Below are positions 1 through 5,017 of a stretch of 5,049 nucleotides of DNA, piece by piece (position 1 is the stretch's first letter; each line of letters begins with the position of its first letter). The translations under genes and the position numbers were made by a program. The notes under the pieces were generated by a model, which was not told the DNA's origin, did not search any database, and worked only from the letters and a program-made list of their open reading frames with translations. The DNA comes from Bacillota bacterium (GTDB taxonomy: Bacteria; Bacillota_I; Bacilli_A; MOL361; Turicibacteraceae). The DNA is taken from contig DNGE01000156.1 in NCBI GenBank assembly GCA_003486705.1, positions 13,517 to 18,565 of the forward strand, read 5' to 3'.

Positions 1-254
1 TTTAATGATTTACTTTCCACCATCTTCTCACCAGGGATATAGCTAATATAGATCGTTGCAAAATCAGGTTGTCCTGTAATTGGGCATAAGCTTGTGAATT
101 CTGGACAATTAAATTTAACGAAATAATCGTTATTTGGATGTTTATTATCAAATGATTCTAAAATACTTGGATCATATGTATAAATATAGCTCGTTCCTTG
201 ATTTCCTAGTAATGTAATATCTTGTAACTCACCTTGTGTTCTTCCTGCATTCAT
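1..254 (-). CDS. queF: NADPH-dependent 7-cyano-7-deazaguanine reductase (QueF), N-terminal part
   Basis: QueF reduces the nitrile of preQ0 to the aminomethyl group of preQ1 with two NADPH, the last step before insertion into tRNA. Translation from ATG at 254 gives 84 complete residues before the window edge, about half of the roughly 165 residues usual for the short YkvM-type (unimodular) enzyme. The segment SLCPITGQPDF carries the catalytic Cys (residue 57), which forms the thioimide with preQ0, and the Asp (residue 64) that protonates; these match Cys55 and Asp62 of the Bacillus subtilis enzyme. The final residues, VESKSL, are the start of the family's E-S-K-S-hydrophobic-K NADPH/substrate motif. 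An AAGGAG site at 264-269 lies 9 nt before the start. It is the last visible gene of the queD-queE-folE-queC-queF operon, 22 nt after queC. The C-terminal half lies outside the window, so intactness cannot be judged. Confidence 0.96.
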   Translation of the reverse strand, partial: MNAGRTQGELQDITLLGNQGTSYIYTYDPSILESFDNKHPNNDYFVKFNCPEFTSLCPITGQPDFATIYISYIPGEKMVESKSL

Positions 255-276
255 GATTTACCGCTCCTTTAGTTGA

Positions 277-924
277 CTATTTTGTTTCTAAATATTTTTC
301 TAATCCATTACGTCTTAGTTCACAGGCTGGACATTCACCACACCCATCACCGATGATTCCGTTATAACACGTTAACGTTTTTTCACGAACATAGTCAAAC
401 TTTCCTAATTCATCAGCTAATTGCCACGTTTGTGCTTTATCTAACCACATTAGTGGTGTATGTACAACAAACTCATAATCCATACTTAAGTTTAACGTCA
501 CATTTAATGACTTAATAAACACATCGCGACAATCTGGATATCCACTAAAATCAGTTTCACACACACCTGTAATAATATGTTTGGCCCCTTTTACTTTAGC
601 AAGAACACCTGCGAATGTTAAAAATAACATGTTGCGCCCTTCTACAAACGTCGACGGTAACCCACCATCAACACCAGCACTTATTTCAATATCATCACGT
701 GTTAAAGCGTTTGGCGCAAGTTGATTCAACAACGACATATCCAATACATGATGTTCAATTCCAAACTCCGCACAAATTTCCTTTGCACAATCAAGCTCCA
801 AACGATGTCTTTGATTATAATCAAATGTTACAGCGATGACCTCATCAAATTGCTTCATTGCCCAAAATAAACACGTCGTTGAATCCTGACCACCACTAAA
901 TACTACTACCGCTTTTTTAGACAT
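277..924 (-). CDS. queC: 7-cyano-7-deazaguanine (preQ0) synthase QueC
   Basis: QueC is an ATP-dependent enzyme that converts 7-carboxy-7-deazaguanine and ammonia to the nitrile preQ0. The 215-residue product is close to the 219 residues of the B. subtilis protein. The PP-loop pyrophosphatase motif SGGQDS sits at residues 10-15 and binds the ATP phosphates. Near the C-terminus four cysteines (186, 195, 198, 201; C-x8-C-x2-C-x2-C) form the structural zinc site, with the same spacing as in the Bacillus enzyme. The motif TGVCETDFSGYPDCR in the middle is also typical of the family. The start is fixed by an AAGGAGGG site at 931-938, 6 nt upstream of ATG. The gene follows folE after 16 nt and precedes queF by 22 nt, so cotranscription is expected, under control of the leader riboswitch upstream of queD. 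Nothing is missing or unusual. Confidence 0.98.
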   Translation of the reverse strand: MSKKAVVVFSGGQDSTTCLFWAMKQFDEVIAVTFDYNQRHRLELDCAKEICAEFGIEHHVLDMSLLNQLAPNALTRDDIEISAGVDGGLPSTFVEGRNMLFLTFAGVLAKVKGAKHIITGVCETDFSGYPDCRDVFIKSLNVTLNLSMDYEFVVHTPLMWLDKAQTWQLADELGKFDYVREKTLTCYNGIIGDGCGECPACELRRNGLEKYLETK

Positions 925-940
925 CTTTAACCCTCCTTTT

Positions 941-1537
941 CTATTTAGCTAATAATAAAAATTCTTGTCTTAACGATGCATCTTGCTCAATCATTTCACC
1001 ACGATAAGTAACCGTCGTTGTAACCGTTCCAGGCTTTTTAATTCCACGCGCTGTCATACAAGCATGTTCACCATTAATGTAAACCATAATCGCGTCACTT
1101 TCCGTTACTTTTTCAATAATCTGTGCAATATCATCACCGATTCGTTCTTGTAATTGTAAACGACGCCCGACCATGTCTGCAATACGAGCCACCTTACTTA
1201 ATCCAATAACCTTCTGTTTCGGAAGATATAATACCGTCACCTTCATGTTATACATTAATGCTAAATGGTGCTCACAATGACTAAAGATTGGGATATCTCG
1301 AATTACAACCACATTATTACGATTCACTTGAACGTATTCTTCTTCTTCAAATGTTGTGCCAAATTGTGCTGCAATGTCATCATTTGATAACGTCATCCCA
1401 CAAAAAAGCTCTTCATACATTTTAGCCACACGCGCAGGTGTTTCTTTTAAACCTTCGCGATCCGGATTATCACCAAGGGCAATTAAAATCTCACGAAAAC
1501 AAGATTCAATTTTTTTTGTATCAATCGTTTTTGTCAT
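941..1537 (-). CDS. folE: GTP cyclohydrolase I (FolE, type IA)
   Basis: FolE opens the GTP imidazole ring and yields 7,8-dihydroneopterin triphosphate plus formate. This product feeds both folate and queuosine pathways. With the ATG at 1537 the protein has 198 residues, a normal length. The zinc ligands are visible as Cys88 and His91 in SHCEHHLALMY and Cys160 in EHACMTARGIKKPG, matching Cys110, His113 and Cys181 of the Escherichia coli enzyme; His90 and His158 correspond to its catalytic histidines. The motif GLSKVARI at 112-119 is family-typical. An in-frame GTG at 1546 could add three residues, but the only good ribosome site (AGAGGTG, 1544-1550) overlaps that GTG and is well placed only for the ATG. 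The ATG comes one base after the queE stop, so translational coupling is likely. Position between queE and queC argues that this copy serves preQ1 synthesis; whether it also supplies folate cannot be told, because a second copy could lie elsewhere. Confidence 0.97.
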   Translation of the reverse strand: MTKTIDTKKIESCFREILIALGDNPDREGLKETPARVAKMYEELFCGMTLSNDDIAAQFGTTFEEEEYVQVNRNNVVVIRDIPIFSHCEHHLALMYNMKVTVLYLPKQKVIGLSKVARIADMVGRRLQLQERIGDDIAQIIEKVTESDAIMVYINGEHACMTARGIKKPGTVTTTVTYRGEMIEQDASLRQEFLLLAK

Positions 1538-1538
1538 A

Positions 1539-2207
1539 TTAAACACCTCTCATATCTTTAGGCCAAATATATTTATGTAACTGTAGTTGAAGTTTTACAT
1601 CATTTAATTTGTGTTCTTTCATAAATTCAACGATGTCTGCTACTTTAATGCGATTCGTAACAGGACTAAAATAAACGCTACATTTTGTGTGAAGTTGATT
1701 TTTTAAAATAATCTCTTTTGCTTGCTCTAAATCAGCCATTGAACTAATGACAAATTTATAAACATCGCTTGCTTCAACACAATTCAAATTATCTAAACAC
1801 ATCTTGTGACTCATCTTACTATCTTGCAATTTATAATCTAATATAAAATGAATATTTGAGTTCTTATATTTGTTTTTTAATGAAGCAATTGAAACCGAAC
1901 CATTAGTTTCAATACGAGTAACAAGGTCATGATCTTGAGATAACTTATCTAACAGAACCTCAATATGTTTTTGAATTAACGGTTCTCCTCCCGTTAAAGT
2001 TACATTTTTTACGCCACTTTGCTTGATATACGCATAAATTGAATCCACATCCATAAGTTCGGTTGTCTCATCTTCTTCAAACGAATACGTCGTATCACAC
2101 CAAGAACATCTTAAATTACATCCACAAAAGCGAATAAATGTGGCTAACTCCCCACTACTCGGTCCTTCACCATCAATTGAAACAAATTTTTCAATCACTT
2201 TAAACAT
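1539..2207 (-). CDS. queE: 7-carboxy-7-deazaguanine synthase QueE (radical SAM)
   Basis: QueE is a radical S-adenosylmethionine enzyme that contracts the ring of 6-carboxy-5,6,7,8-tetrahydropterin to 7-carboxy-7-deazaguanine, with Mg2+. From the ATG at 2207 the protein has 222 residues, in the usual range. The opening VSIDGEGPSSGELATFIRF is the family's substrate/SAM-proximal N-terminal segment. The iron-sulfur cluster motif C-x3-C-x2-C is Cys30, Cys34 and Cys37, followed by D38-T39. TGGEP at 72-76 is the SAM-contacting GGEP motif. The C-terminal QLQLHKYIW...RGV is characteristic of QueE. The frame stays open to an ATG at 2231, but that would add eight poorly conserved residues inside queD; a GGAGG site 7 nt before 2207 fixes the shorter start. 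Start and queD stop overlap in TAATG, and folE begins one base after this gene's stop. An additional Cys28 next to the cluster motif is unremarkable. Confidence 0.97.
   Translation of the reverse strand: MFKVIEKFVSIDGEGPSSGELATFIRFCGCNLRCSWCDTTYSFEEDETTELMDVDSIYAYIKQSGVKNVTLTGGEPLIQKHIEVLLDKLSQDHDLVTRIETNGSVSIASLKNKYKNSNIHFILDYKLQDSKMSHKMCLDNLNCVEASDVYKFVISSMADLEQAKEIILKNQLHTKCSVYFSPVTNRIKVADIVEFMKEHKLNDVKLQLQLHKYIWPKDMRGV
1544..1550 (-). promoter_or_regulatory. Ribosome binding site that decides the folE start
   Basis: AGAGGTG lies 6 nt upstream of the ATG at 1537 and within the final codons of queE. It contains the alternative GTG (1544-1546), so it cannot serve that codon; this supports the shorter FolE. 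Confidence 0.75.
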
Positions 2208-2638
2208 TATCTCGCCTCCGTATAAATACAACTATTTGTTGGCGTTTCATACAACTCAACTTCATAAACATCAATTCCAAGCGCCTTCATGCGATGATAA
2301 ATATCACGAGACATTTCTTCTGCTGTTGGGCGATAAGGAACAAAATATATATCAAACCCTTGACCTGTTCCTTCTAACTGTTTAGCAACCAGTCGACCTT
2401 CTTCATTATCTTCAAGCACAAGCTTATGATCAAATAAATCATGAATCGTTTTTAAAACCACTTTAATATTTGAAAAATCATCGACCATTCCTCGAAGTTG
2501 TCCTTCTGTATGTAGCGTCTGGGCACTAACTTTTGTTACTAATCGATAACGATGTCCGTGAATATTATGACACTTCCCCTCATACCCACTTAAGTAATGA
2601 GCCATATCAAATTCAACTTCGTTTTTTAAAATAAACAT
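2207..2638 (-). CDS. queD: 6-carboxy-5,6,7,8-tetrahydropterin synthase QueD
   Basis: QueD converts 7,8-dihydroneopterin triphosphate to 6-carboxy-tetrahydropterin, with loss of acetaldehyde and triphosphate. The 143-residue protein belongs to the 6-pyruvoyl-tetrahydropterin synthase fold family and has a normal length. Zinc ligands His14, His27 and His29 are seen in FDMAHYL and CHNIHGH. Cys23 in the C-x3-H-x-H motif is the catalytic cysteine, and Asp70-His71 (FDHKLVL) supply the catalytic relay. The C-terminal ELYETPTNSCIY holds the pterin-binding glutamate. It is the first gene of the operon: the ATG is preceded by AAAGGAG at 2649-2655 (10 nt spacing), and upstream lies a riboswitch and terminator leader. 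Its stop overlaps the queE start by one base. Confidence in function is high because queE, queC and queF are adjacent, which separates it from pterin-pathway homologues. Confidence 0.97.
   Translation of the reverse strand: MFILKNEVEFDMAHYLSGYEGKCHNIHGHRYRLVTKVSAQTLHTEGQLRGMVDDFSNIKVVLKTIHDLFDHKLVLEDNEEGRLVAKQLEGTGQGFDIYFVPYRPTAEEMSRDIYHRMKALGIDVYEVELYETPTNSCIYTEAR
2215..2219 (-). promoter_or_regulatory. Ribosome binding site that decides the queE start
   Basis: GGAGG sits 7 nt upstream of the ATG at 2207, inside the last codons of queD. It supports that start over the in-frame ATG at 2231. Confidence 0.8.
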
Positions 2639-2655
2639 ACTCTATACACTCCTTT

Positions 2656-2708
2656 AAAAAAGGCTTATTTCAACGCACTAAAAAACTAAGCATGTTGAAA
2701 TAAGCCTT
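2656..2708 (-). terminator. Second leader hairpin, terminator-like, abutting the queD ribosome site
   Basis: In RNA of the que strand, a 15-nt arm (2694-2708, AAGGCTTATTTCAAC) is perfectly complementary to 2660-2674, with a 19-nt loop. The 3' arm runs into six U (2656-2661), and the queD site AAAGGAG follows at once (2649-2655). The form is that of an intrinsic terminator. Read on the other strand the hairpin is also followed by a T-rich run (2709-2717), so it could act in both directions, although no plus-strand gene needs it. It lies 23 nt downstream of the first leader terminator. Whether it is constitutive attenuation, a regulated terminator or an RNA-stability element cannot be decided by sight. 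Confidence 0.75.
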
Positions 2709-2731
2709 CTTTTTTATTTGCCTTTTGCAAT

Positions 2732-2753
2732 AAAAAAAGGGCGCAAGGCGCCC
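2732..2753 (-). terminator. Intrinsic terminator downstream of the preQ1 aptamer
   Basis: GGGCGC, a CTT loop and GCGCCC form a 6-bp all-GC stem followed directly by seven U. It begins 16 nt after the aptamer's 3' tail, so it is the probable expression platform. The aptamer tail CUAGGC (2769-2774) can pair, with one U-U mismatch, to GCCUUG (2744-2749) in the stem and loop. That would be a candidate antiterminator when preQ1 is absent; the pairing is my inference. Confidence 0.87.
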
Positions 2754-2769
2754 GTTGAAATCAGATTTG

Positions 2770-2811
2770 CCTAGTTTTATTTAGAGACAGGATGGTCTAA
2801 ATGAACTGTCT
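2770..2811 (-). ncRNA. preQ1-I type riboswitch aptamer
   Basis: This RNA element binds preQ1 (pre-queuosine-1) and controls queuosine genes. On the que strand, stem P1 is AGACAG (2806-2811) with CTGTCT (2785-2790). The loop begins UUC, then holds UUUAG (2797-2801) and ACC. After P1 comes an A-rich tail ending in AAAACUAGG. Loop UUUAG can pair with tail CUAGG (2770-2774) using two G-U wobbles, giving the H-type pseudoknot P2. This order (short stem, UUC loop start, C-containing loop end, A-rich tail, CUA-G end) matches the B. subtilis queC leader. The 15-nt loop is about 3 nt longer than in that RNA, with AUC inserted before the 3' arm. It begins about 10 nt after the predicted transcript start and precedes a terminator and a full preQ1 operon, which supports product feedback. 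Confidence 0.88.
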
Positions 2812-2827
2812 TATGAAATTAACTCTC

Positions 2828-2856
2828 ATTATAATACATTGTCTATATGTTGTAAA
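2828..2856 (-). promoter_or_regulatory. Sigma-A type promoter of the que operon
   Basis: TTTACA (2851-2856) and a perfect TATAAT (2828-2833) are separated by exactly 17 nt. The expected transcript start is about 2821-2822, just ahead of the riboswitch aptamer. A dyad TGTTGT-TT-ACAACA (2848-2861) straddles the -35 box; it may be chance. The promoter lies between the stop of the glucosaminidase gene and the leader, so the operon has its own start site. Confidence 0.85.
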
Positions 2857-2889
2857 CAACAAATTATGATTTTTAATTTCAACACCACG

Positions 2890-3837
2890 TCAATCATGTT
2901 TAACCACGTGATCAATCAACTGTAAATTGTATTGCTGAATAATTTGAATTAATTTTTGGGCATAAATCTTATTTCCTAACTTATCTGTTGCCGTACTATA
3001 TCCCGCTTCTTGTAATGCAAGCGCTTGGTTAACATAAGTCTCTTGCTCAAAAAATTGTGCATAACGTGGGTTACTCATTAAAAAATTGGCATGATCAGCA
3101 ATGGATTGTTGCACGTCGTCATACTGACGAAAAGCATCAGTCACTAACTCATCATAATATTCCCTTGTTTCATATACTACCGATGCGCCATCCCAATTAC
3201 CTGATGCCTTAATACCAAATAAATTATTCGCTATTAATGCAAGTTCTGAATTTCCCCAGTGACTTTCAATAATTGCCTGCGCAATCGTGATCGAAGGTAA
3301 AATACCATACGCATCATAATGGTCAATTGCTACCTCTTTAATCTCATTAATAAACTGCATTTCTTTACTATCGGATTGAAGTTTTTGAGGGATATAACCA
3401 TAGTTCTTGAGTTCGCTTAAATATTGATACGCTAATTTTTTTTGTTCAAGTGTATAGCCGTATCCATTTACGACTGAACTGAAAGATAAGACATTATTCC
3501 CTTTTATAAAACGGTTTGCTACTTTTTGAATATCCCATCTGGAAATCGTTGAAATTTGATTGTATTTATTGACTGCCACAAGTGCCGTTACTTCTTGCCA
3601 ATTTAGTTGCATGCTATCGCCCCCTACCTCATCTACGGTACCGATAATAAAATCTAAATTGAGCTGCTCTTTATCAAGTGTTTTAACATCGTAACGTTCC
3701 ATTTGAAATGCAATATATTTTCGCTCAAGCACACCGACTAGTAAGATGAGAAAAATGGCTATCATCAAATATTGTTTCAATTTGTTTTGTTTCTTACCTC
3801 GTCGTTTTGTTTTTCTTTTTCCCCTCTTCTTAGCCAC
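2890..3837 (-). CDS. Membrane-anchored glucosaminidase (GH73-like peptidoglycan hydrolase)
   Basis: The product (315 residues) is a predicted cell-wall hydrolase that would cut the N-acetylglucosaminyl-N-acetylmuramate backbone outside the membrane. Residues 1-22 are highly basic (13 Lys/Arg), and residues 23-37 form one hydrophobic helix. No signal peptidase site is evident, so a type II membrane anchor with the catalytic part outside is inferred. Residues about 50-150 are a linker or second domain I do not recognise, with LNWQEVTALVAVNKY. The glucosaminidase domain spans about 160-308: ITIAQAIIESHWG with the likely catalytic Glu191, NNLFGIK at 204-210, then DHANFL and AGYSTATDKLGNKIYAQKL, all typical of FlgJ/LytG-like glucosaminidases. 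The start is GTG at 3837, with GAGGGG 6 nt upstream. The gene follows a terminator, so it should have its own promoter, but I found no convincing one. It has no clear terminator before the que promoter. Its role (division, autolysis, separation) cannot be told. Confidence 0.88.
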   Translation of the reverse strand: MAKKRGKRKTKRRGKKQNKLKQYLMIAIFLILLVGVLERKYIAFQMERYDVKTLDKEQLNLDFIIGTVDEVGGDSMQLNWQEVTALVAVNKYNQISTISRWDIQKVANRFIKGNNVLSFSSVVNGYGYTLEQKKLAYQYLSELKNYGYIPQKLQSDSKEMQFINEIKEVAIDHYDAYGILPSITIAQAIIESHWGNSELALIANNLFGIKASGNWDGASVVYETREYYDELVTDAFRQYDDVQQSIADHANFLMSNPRYAQFFEQETYVNQALALQEAGYSTATDKLGNKIYAQKLIQIIQQYNLQLIDHVVKHD

Positions 3838-3843
3838 TTAATT

Positions 3844-3849
3844 CCCCTC
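3844..3849 (-). promoter_or_regulatory. Ribosome binding site for the GTG-started glucosaminidase
   Basis: GAGGGG lies 6 nt upstream of GTG at 3837. No in-frame ATG exists before residue 25, which is already within the membrane helix, so the GTG start is preferred. Confidence 0.75.
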
Positions 3850-3911
3850 TCCCATCATTTAATAAATTCCCATTTTATCAAATGATTCACCTATTCATTA
3901 CGTTTACTTAT

Positions 3912-3934
3912 AAAAAAACAAGAGCTACGCTCTT
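3912..3934 (-). terminator. Intrinsic terminator ending the Nudix-pyrophosphatase-Cys4 block
   Basis: AAGAGC, loop GTA and GCTCTT form a 6-bp stem, followed by G and seven U on the minus strand (3912-3918). The 5' arm overlaps the stop codon of the small Cys4 gene (3933-3935). Confidence 0.85.
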
Positions 3935-4115
3935 ATCGTTTCATCTTTAGTAAAGAACCGTATGAATTTTCATTCATAATAAAATCCTCACACTCAACCT
4001 CTTCATCACTAATTGCCTCGCCGTTAAAGTAATAGCCGTAATCAGCACGACAAATATTAAAGATATTGTGCAAACAATTACCACAATTTTGTTTATTTGA
4101 TTCTTTCGTTTCCAT
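3933..4115 (-). CDS. Small Cys4 protein, probable zinc-binding, function unknown
   Basis: A 60-residue protein that I do not recognise as a named family. It has exactly four cysteines: Cys11 and Cys14 in NCGNC, Cys22 in NICRADYGYYFNG, and Cys42 in VECEDFI. The pattern C-x2-C-x7-C-x19-C with a closing C-E-D-F is seen in many short Firmicute and phage proteins that bind one structural zinc; assignment to zinc binding is inferred. No membrane segment or signal peptide is present. The ATG at 4115 is preceded by GAGGTG at 4121-4126 (5 nt spacing), which supports real translation. It starts 40 nt after the pyrophosphatase-like gene with no terminator between, and a terminator overlaps its stop. It is therefore likely the last gene of that transcript. 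Confidence 0.8.
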   Translation of the reverse strand: METKESNKQNCGNCLHNIFNICRADYGYYFNGEAISDEEVECEDFIMNENSYGSLLKMKR

Positions 4116-4155
4116 TATGACACCTCATTATTTCACTTTACTTAATCATATCACA

Positions 4156-4494
4156 TTATTCCTCAAACATCACAACATGCGTTTTGAAAAATCGCTCTTG
4201 AAACTCAACGAGCGCTTGTATTTGTTCCGCTGAATATAACCCAACTTCCTTGCAAACGACTAATTTATCTTCATTATCATCTTCACGTTTAATAATTGCT
4301 ACCACATATCCCTCAAACTCCTGAATCGGTTCAAACACCCCAATGACATACGCATCAATTTCCTCACCATCACCACTGACTGTCTGTGGTAAATACCCAT
4401 AATTTAATACATAATAAAAGTCATGCTTTGGATGCTTTGAGCCCAGTGGCCGATCCATAACCACGCGTACTGTTTGTCCTAAATACTGTTCCAT
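4156..4494 (-). CDS. Short inorganic-pyrophosphatase-like protein (family I fold, divergent)
   Basis: The 112-residue product resembles the core of family I soluble inorganic pyrophosphatases, which hydrolyse diphosphate to phosphate with Mg2+. Visible motifs are MDRPLGSKHPKHDFYY (13-28), NYGYLPQTVSGDGEEIDAYVIG (31-52) and REDDNEDKLVV (70-80). It is much shorter than standard enzymes (about 170-180 residues), lacking their C-terminal part. The metal-binding signature D-G-D-P-x-D is here D42-G-E-E-I-D47, so the middle Asp is Glu. Activity on diphosphate is therefore uncertain; another phosphorylated substrate is possible. Start: AGGAGGT at 4501-4507 lies 6 nt upstream of the ATG at 4494. The frame extends upstream to an ATG at 4569, but those 25 residues would read through the ribosome site. 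It lies 109 nt after the Nudix gene, without a terminator, and before the Cys4 gene. Confidence 0.85.
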   Translation of the reverse strand: MEQYLGQTVRVVMDRPLGSKHPKHDFYYVLNYGYLPQTVSGDGEEIDAYVIGVFEPIQEFEGYVVAIIKREDDNEDKLVVCKEVGLYSAEQIQALVEFQERFFKTHVVMFEE

Positions 4495-4500
4495 GTAATA

Positions 4501-4507
4501 ACCTCCT
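4501..4507 (-). promoter_or_regulatory. Ribosome binding site that decides the pyrophosphatase-like start
   Basis: A strong AGGAGGT 6 nt before the ATG at 4494 rules out the longer reading from 4569. Confidence 0.88.
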
Positions 4508-4603
4508 AGAGATAAATAATTTAATACTGAAATCTTTAAAATAGTTCTGAGGGGCATCGTATTTAACAATAAGACACCTATTCAGCACACACTAAATCAA
4601 CGC

Positions 4604-5017
4604 CTAAACCCAAGACGTTGTCTTTGTTTTTAAACATTCACTATTTAAAATAAGGTGGATTACATCAGCTAATTGTTCCGAAAATTCAACAGTTGTTAAA
4701 TCTTTTATAAAGGTTAAGTCCTTTATTTTATCGACTTCATTTATTTTGGGGACGCCACTCACGACCTCAGCAAAGTAAAAATGACCCCTCCATTTTATGT
4801 CGTTAAAAACAAAATCACCTTCATAAAATTCAGTTAGTTGATGAATGTGTAAATCAACTTCTTCTTTCACTTCTCGAATCGCACAGTCCATTGGACTTTC
4901 CAAAGCTTCTTTTTTTCCACCTGGAAAATTCCACTTCGTACCTCGATCTTGAATGACTAATACGTGATGACACTCATCTCGAATAATGACACGACTAAAA
5001 ACTTTTTCCAACCTCAT
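4604..5017 (-). CDS. Nudix hydrolase, substrate unknown
   Basis: Nudix enzymes cleave a nucleoside diphosphate linked to another moiety, often as house-cleaning of nucleotides. The 137-residue protein is about the size of a single Nudix domain. The Nudix box G-x5-E-x7-R-E-U-x-E-E-x-G-U is met at residues 34-56: G34, E40, R48-E49-V50, E52-E53. The usual Gly after the final x is Asp55. The preceding KWNFPGGK is the typical entry strand and loop. The substrate cannot be read from the motif. A GTG at 5020 directly precedes the ATG at 5017; an AGGA at 5022-5025 is a weak ribosome site, 4 nt from the ATG and only 1 nt from the GTG, so ATG is chosen with modest certainty. A stop codon in frame just upstream (5024-5026) shows the gene is complete. 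A diphosphate-releasing Nudix next to a pyrophosphatase-like protein is suggestive but unproven pairing. Confidence 0.93.
   Translation of the reverse strand: MRLEKVFSRVIIRDECHHVLVIQDRGTKWNFPGGKKEALESPMDCAIREVKEEVDLHIHQLTEFYEGDFVFNDIKWRGHFYFAEVVSGVPKINEVDKIKDLTFIKDLTTVEFSEQLADVIHLILNSECLKTKTTSWV

Noticed and set aside
615..839. Plus-strand open frame of 74 codons across queC
   Set aside because: It is antisense to a clearly conserved gene, has no ribosome site and no recognisable motif; likewise the plus-strand frames at 1356-1580 and 2140-2385.
1538..1546. Three-residue N-terminal extension of FolE from GTG at 1546
   Set aside because: The GTG lies within the only plausible ribosome site, which is correctly spaced for the ATG at 1537.
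2208..2231. Eight-residue extension of QueE from ATG at 2231
   Set aside because: A GGAGG site precedes the ATG at 2207, and family members start at the equivalent of MFKVIEKFVSIDGEG.
2675..2693. Plus-strand CTAAAAAACTAAG resembling a preQ1-I riboswitch tail in the loop of the second leader hairpin
   Set aside because: No P1 stem precedes it on that strand and there is no plus-strand gene; it is on the wrong strand for the que operon.
2884..2914. Repeated ACGTGG around the glucosaminidase stop codon as a possible terminator
   Set aside because: The copies are direct rather than inverted, and no U-run follows, so no terminator can be supported there.
3850..3911. Possible promoter for the glucosaminidase gene (TAAAAT-like -10)
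   Set aside because: No acceptable -35 element is found 16-18 nt upstream, so the match is too weak in such AT-rich DNA.
4495..4569. 25-residue N-terminal extension of the pyrophosphatase-like protein
   Set aside because: It would read through a strong AGGAGGT site, and the extra residues do not resemble the family.
4508..4603. Search for a promoter or terminator between the Nudix and pyrophosphatase-like genes
   Set aside because: No hairpin with a U-run and no spaced -35/-10 pair was found; cotranscription is the simpler view.
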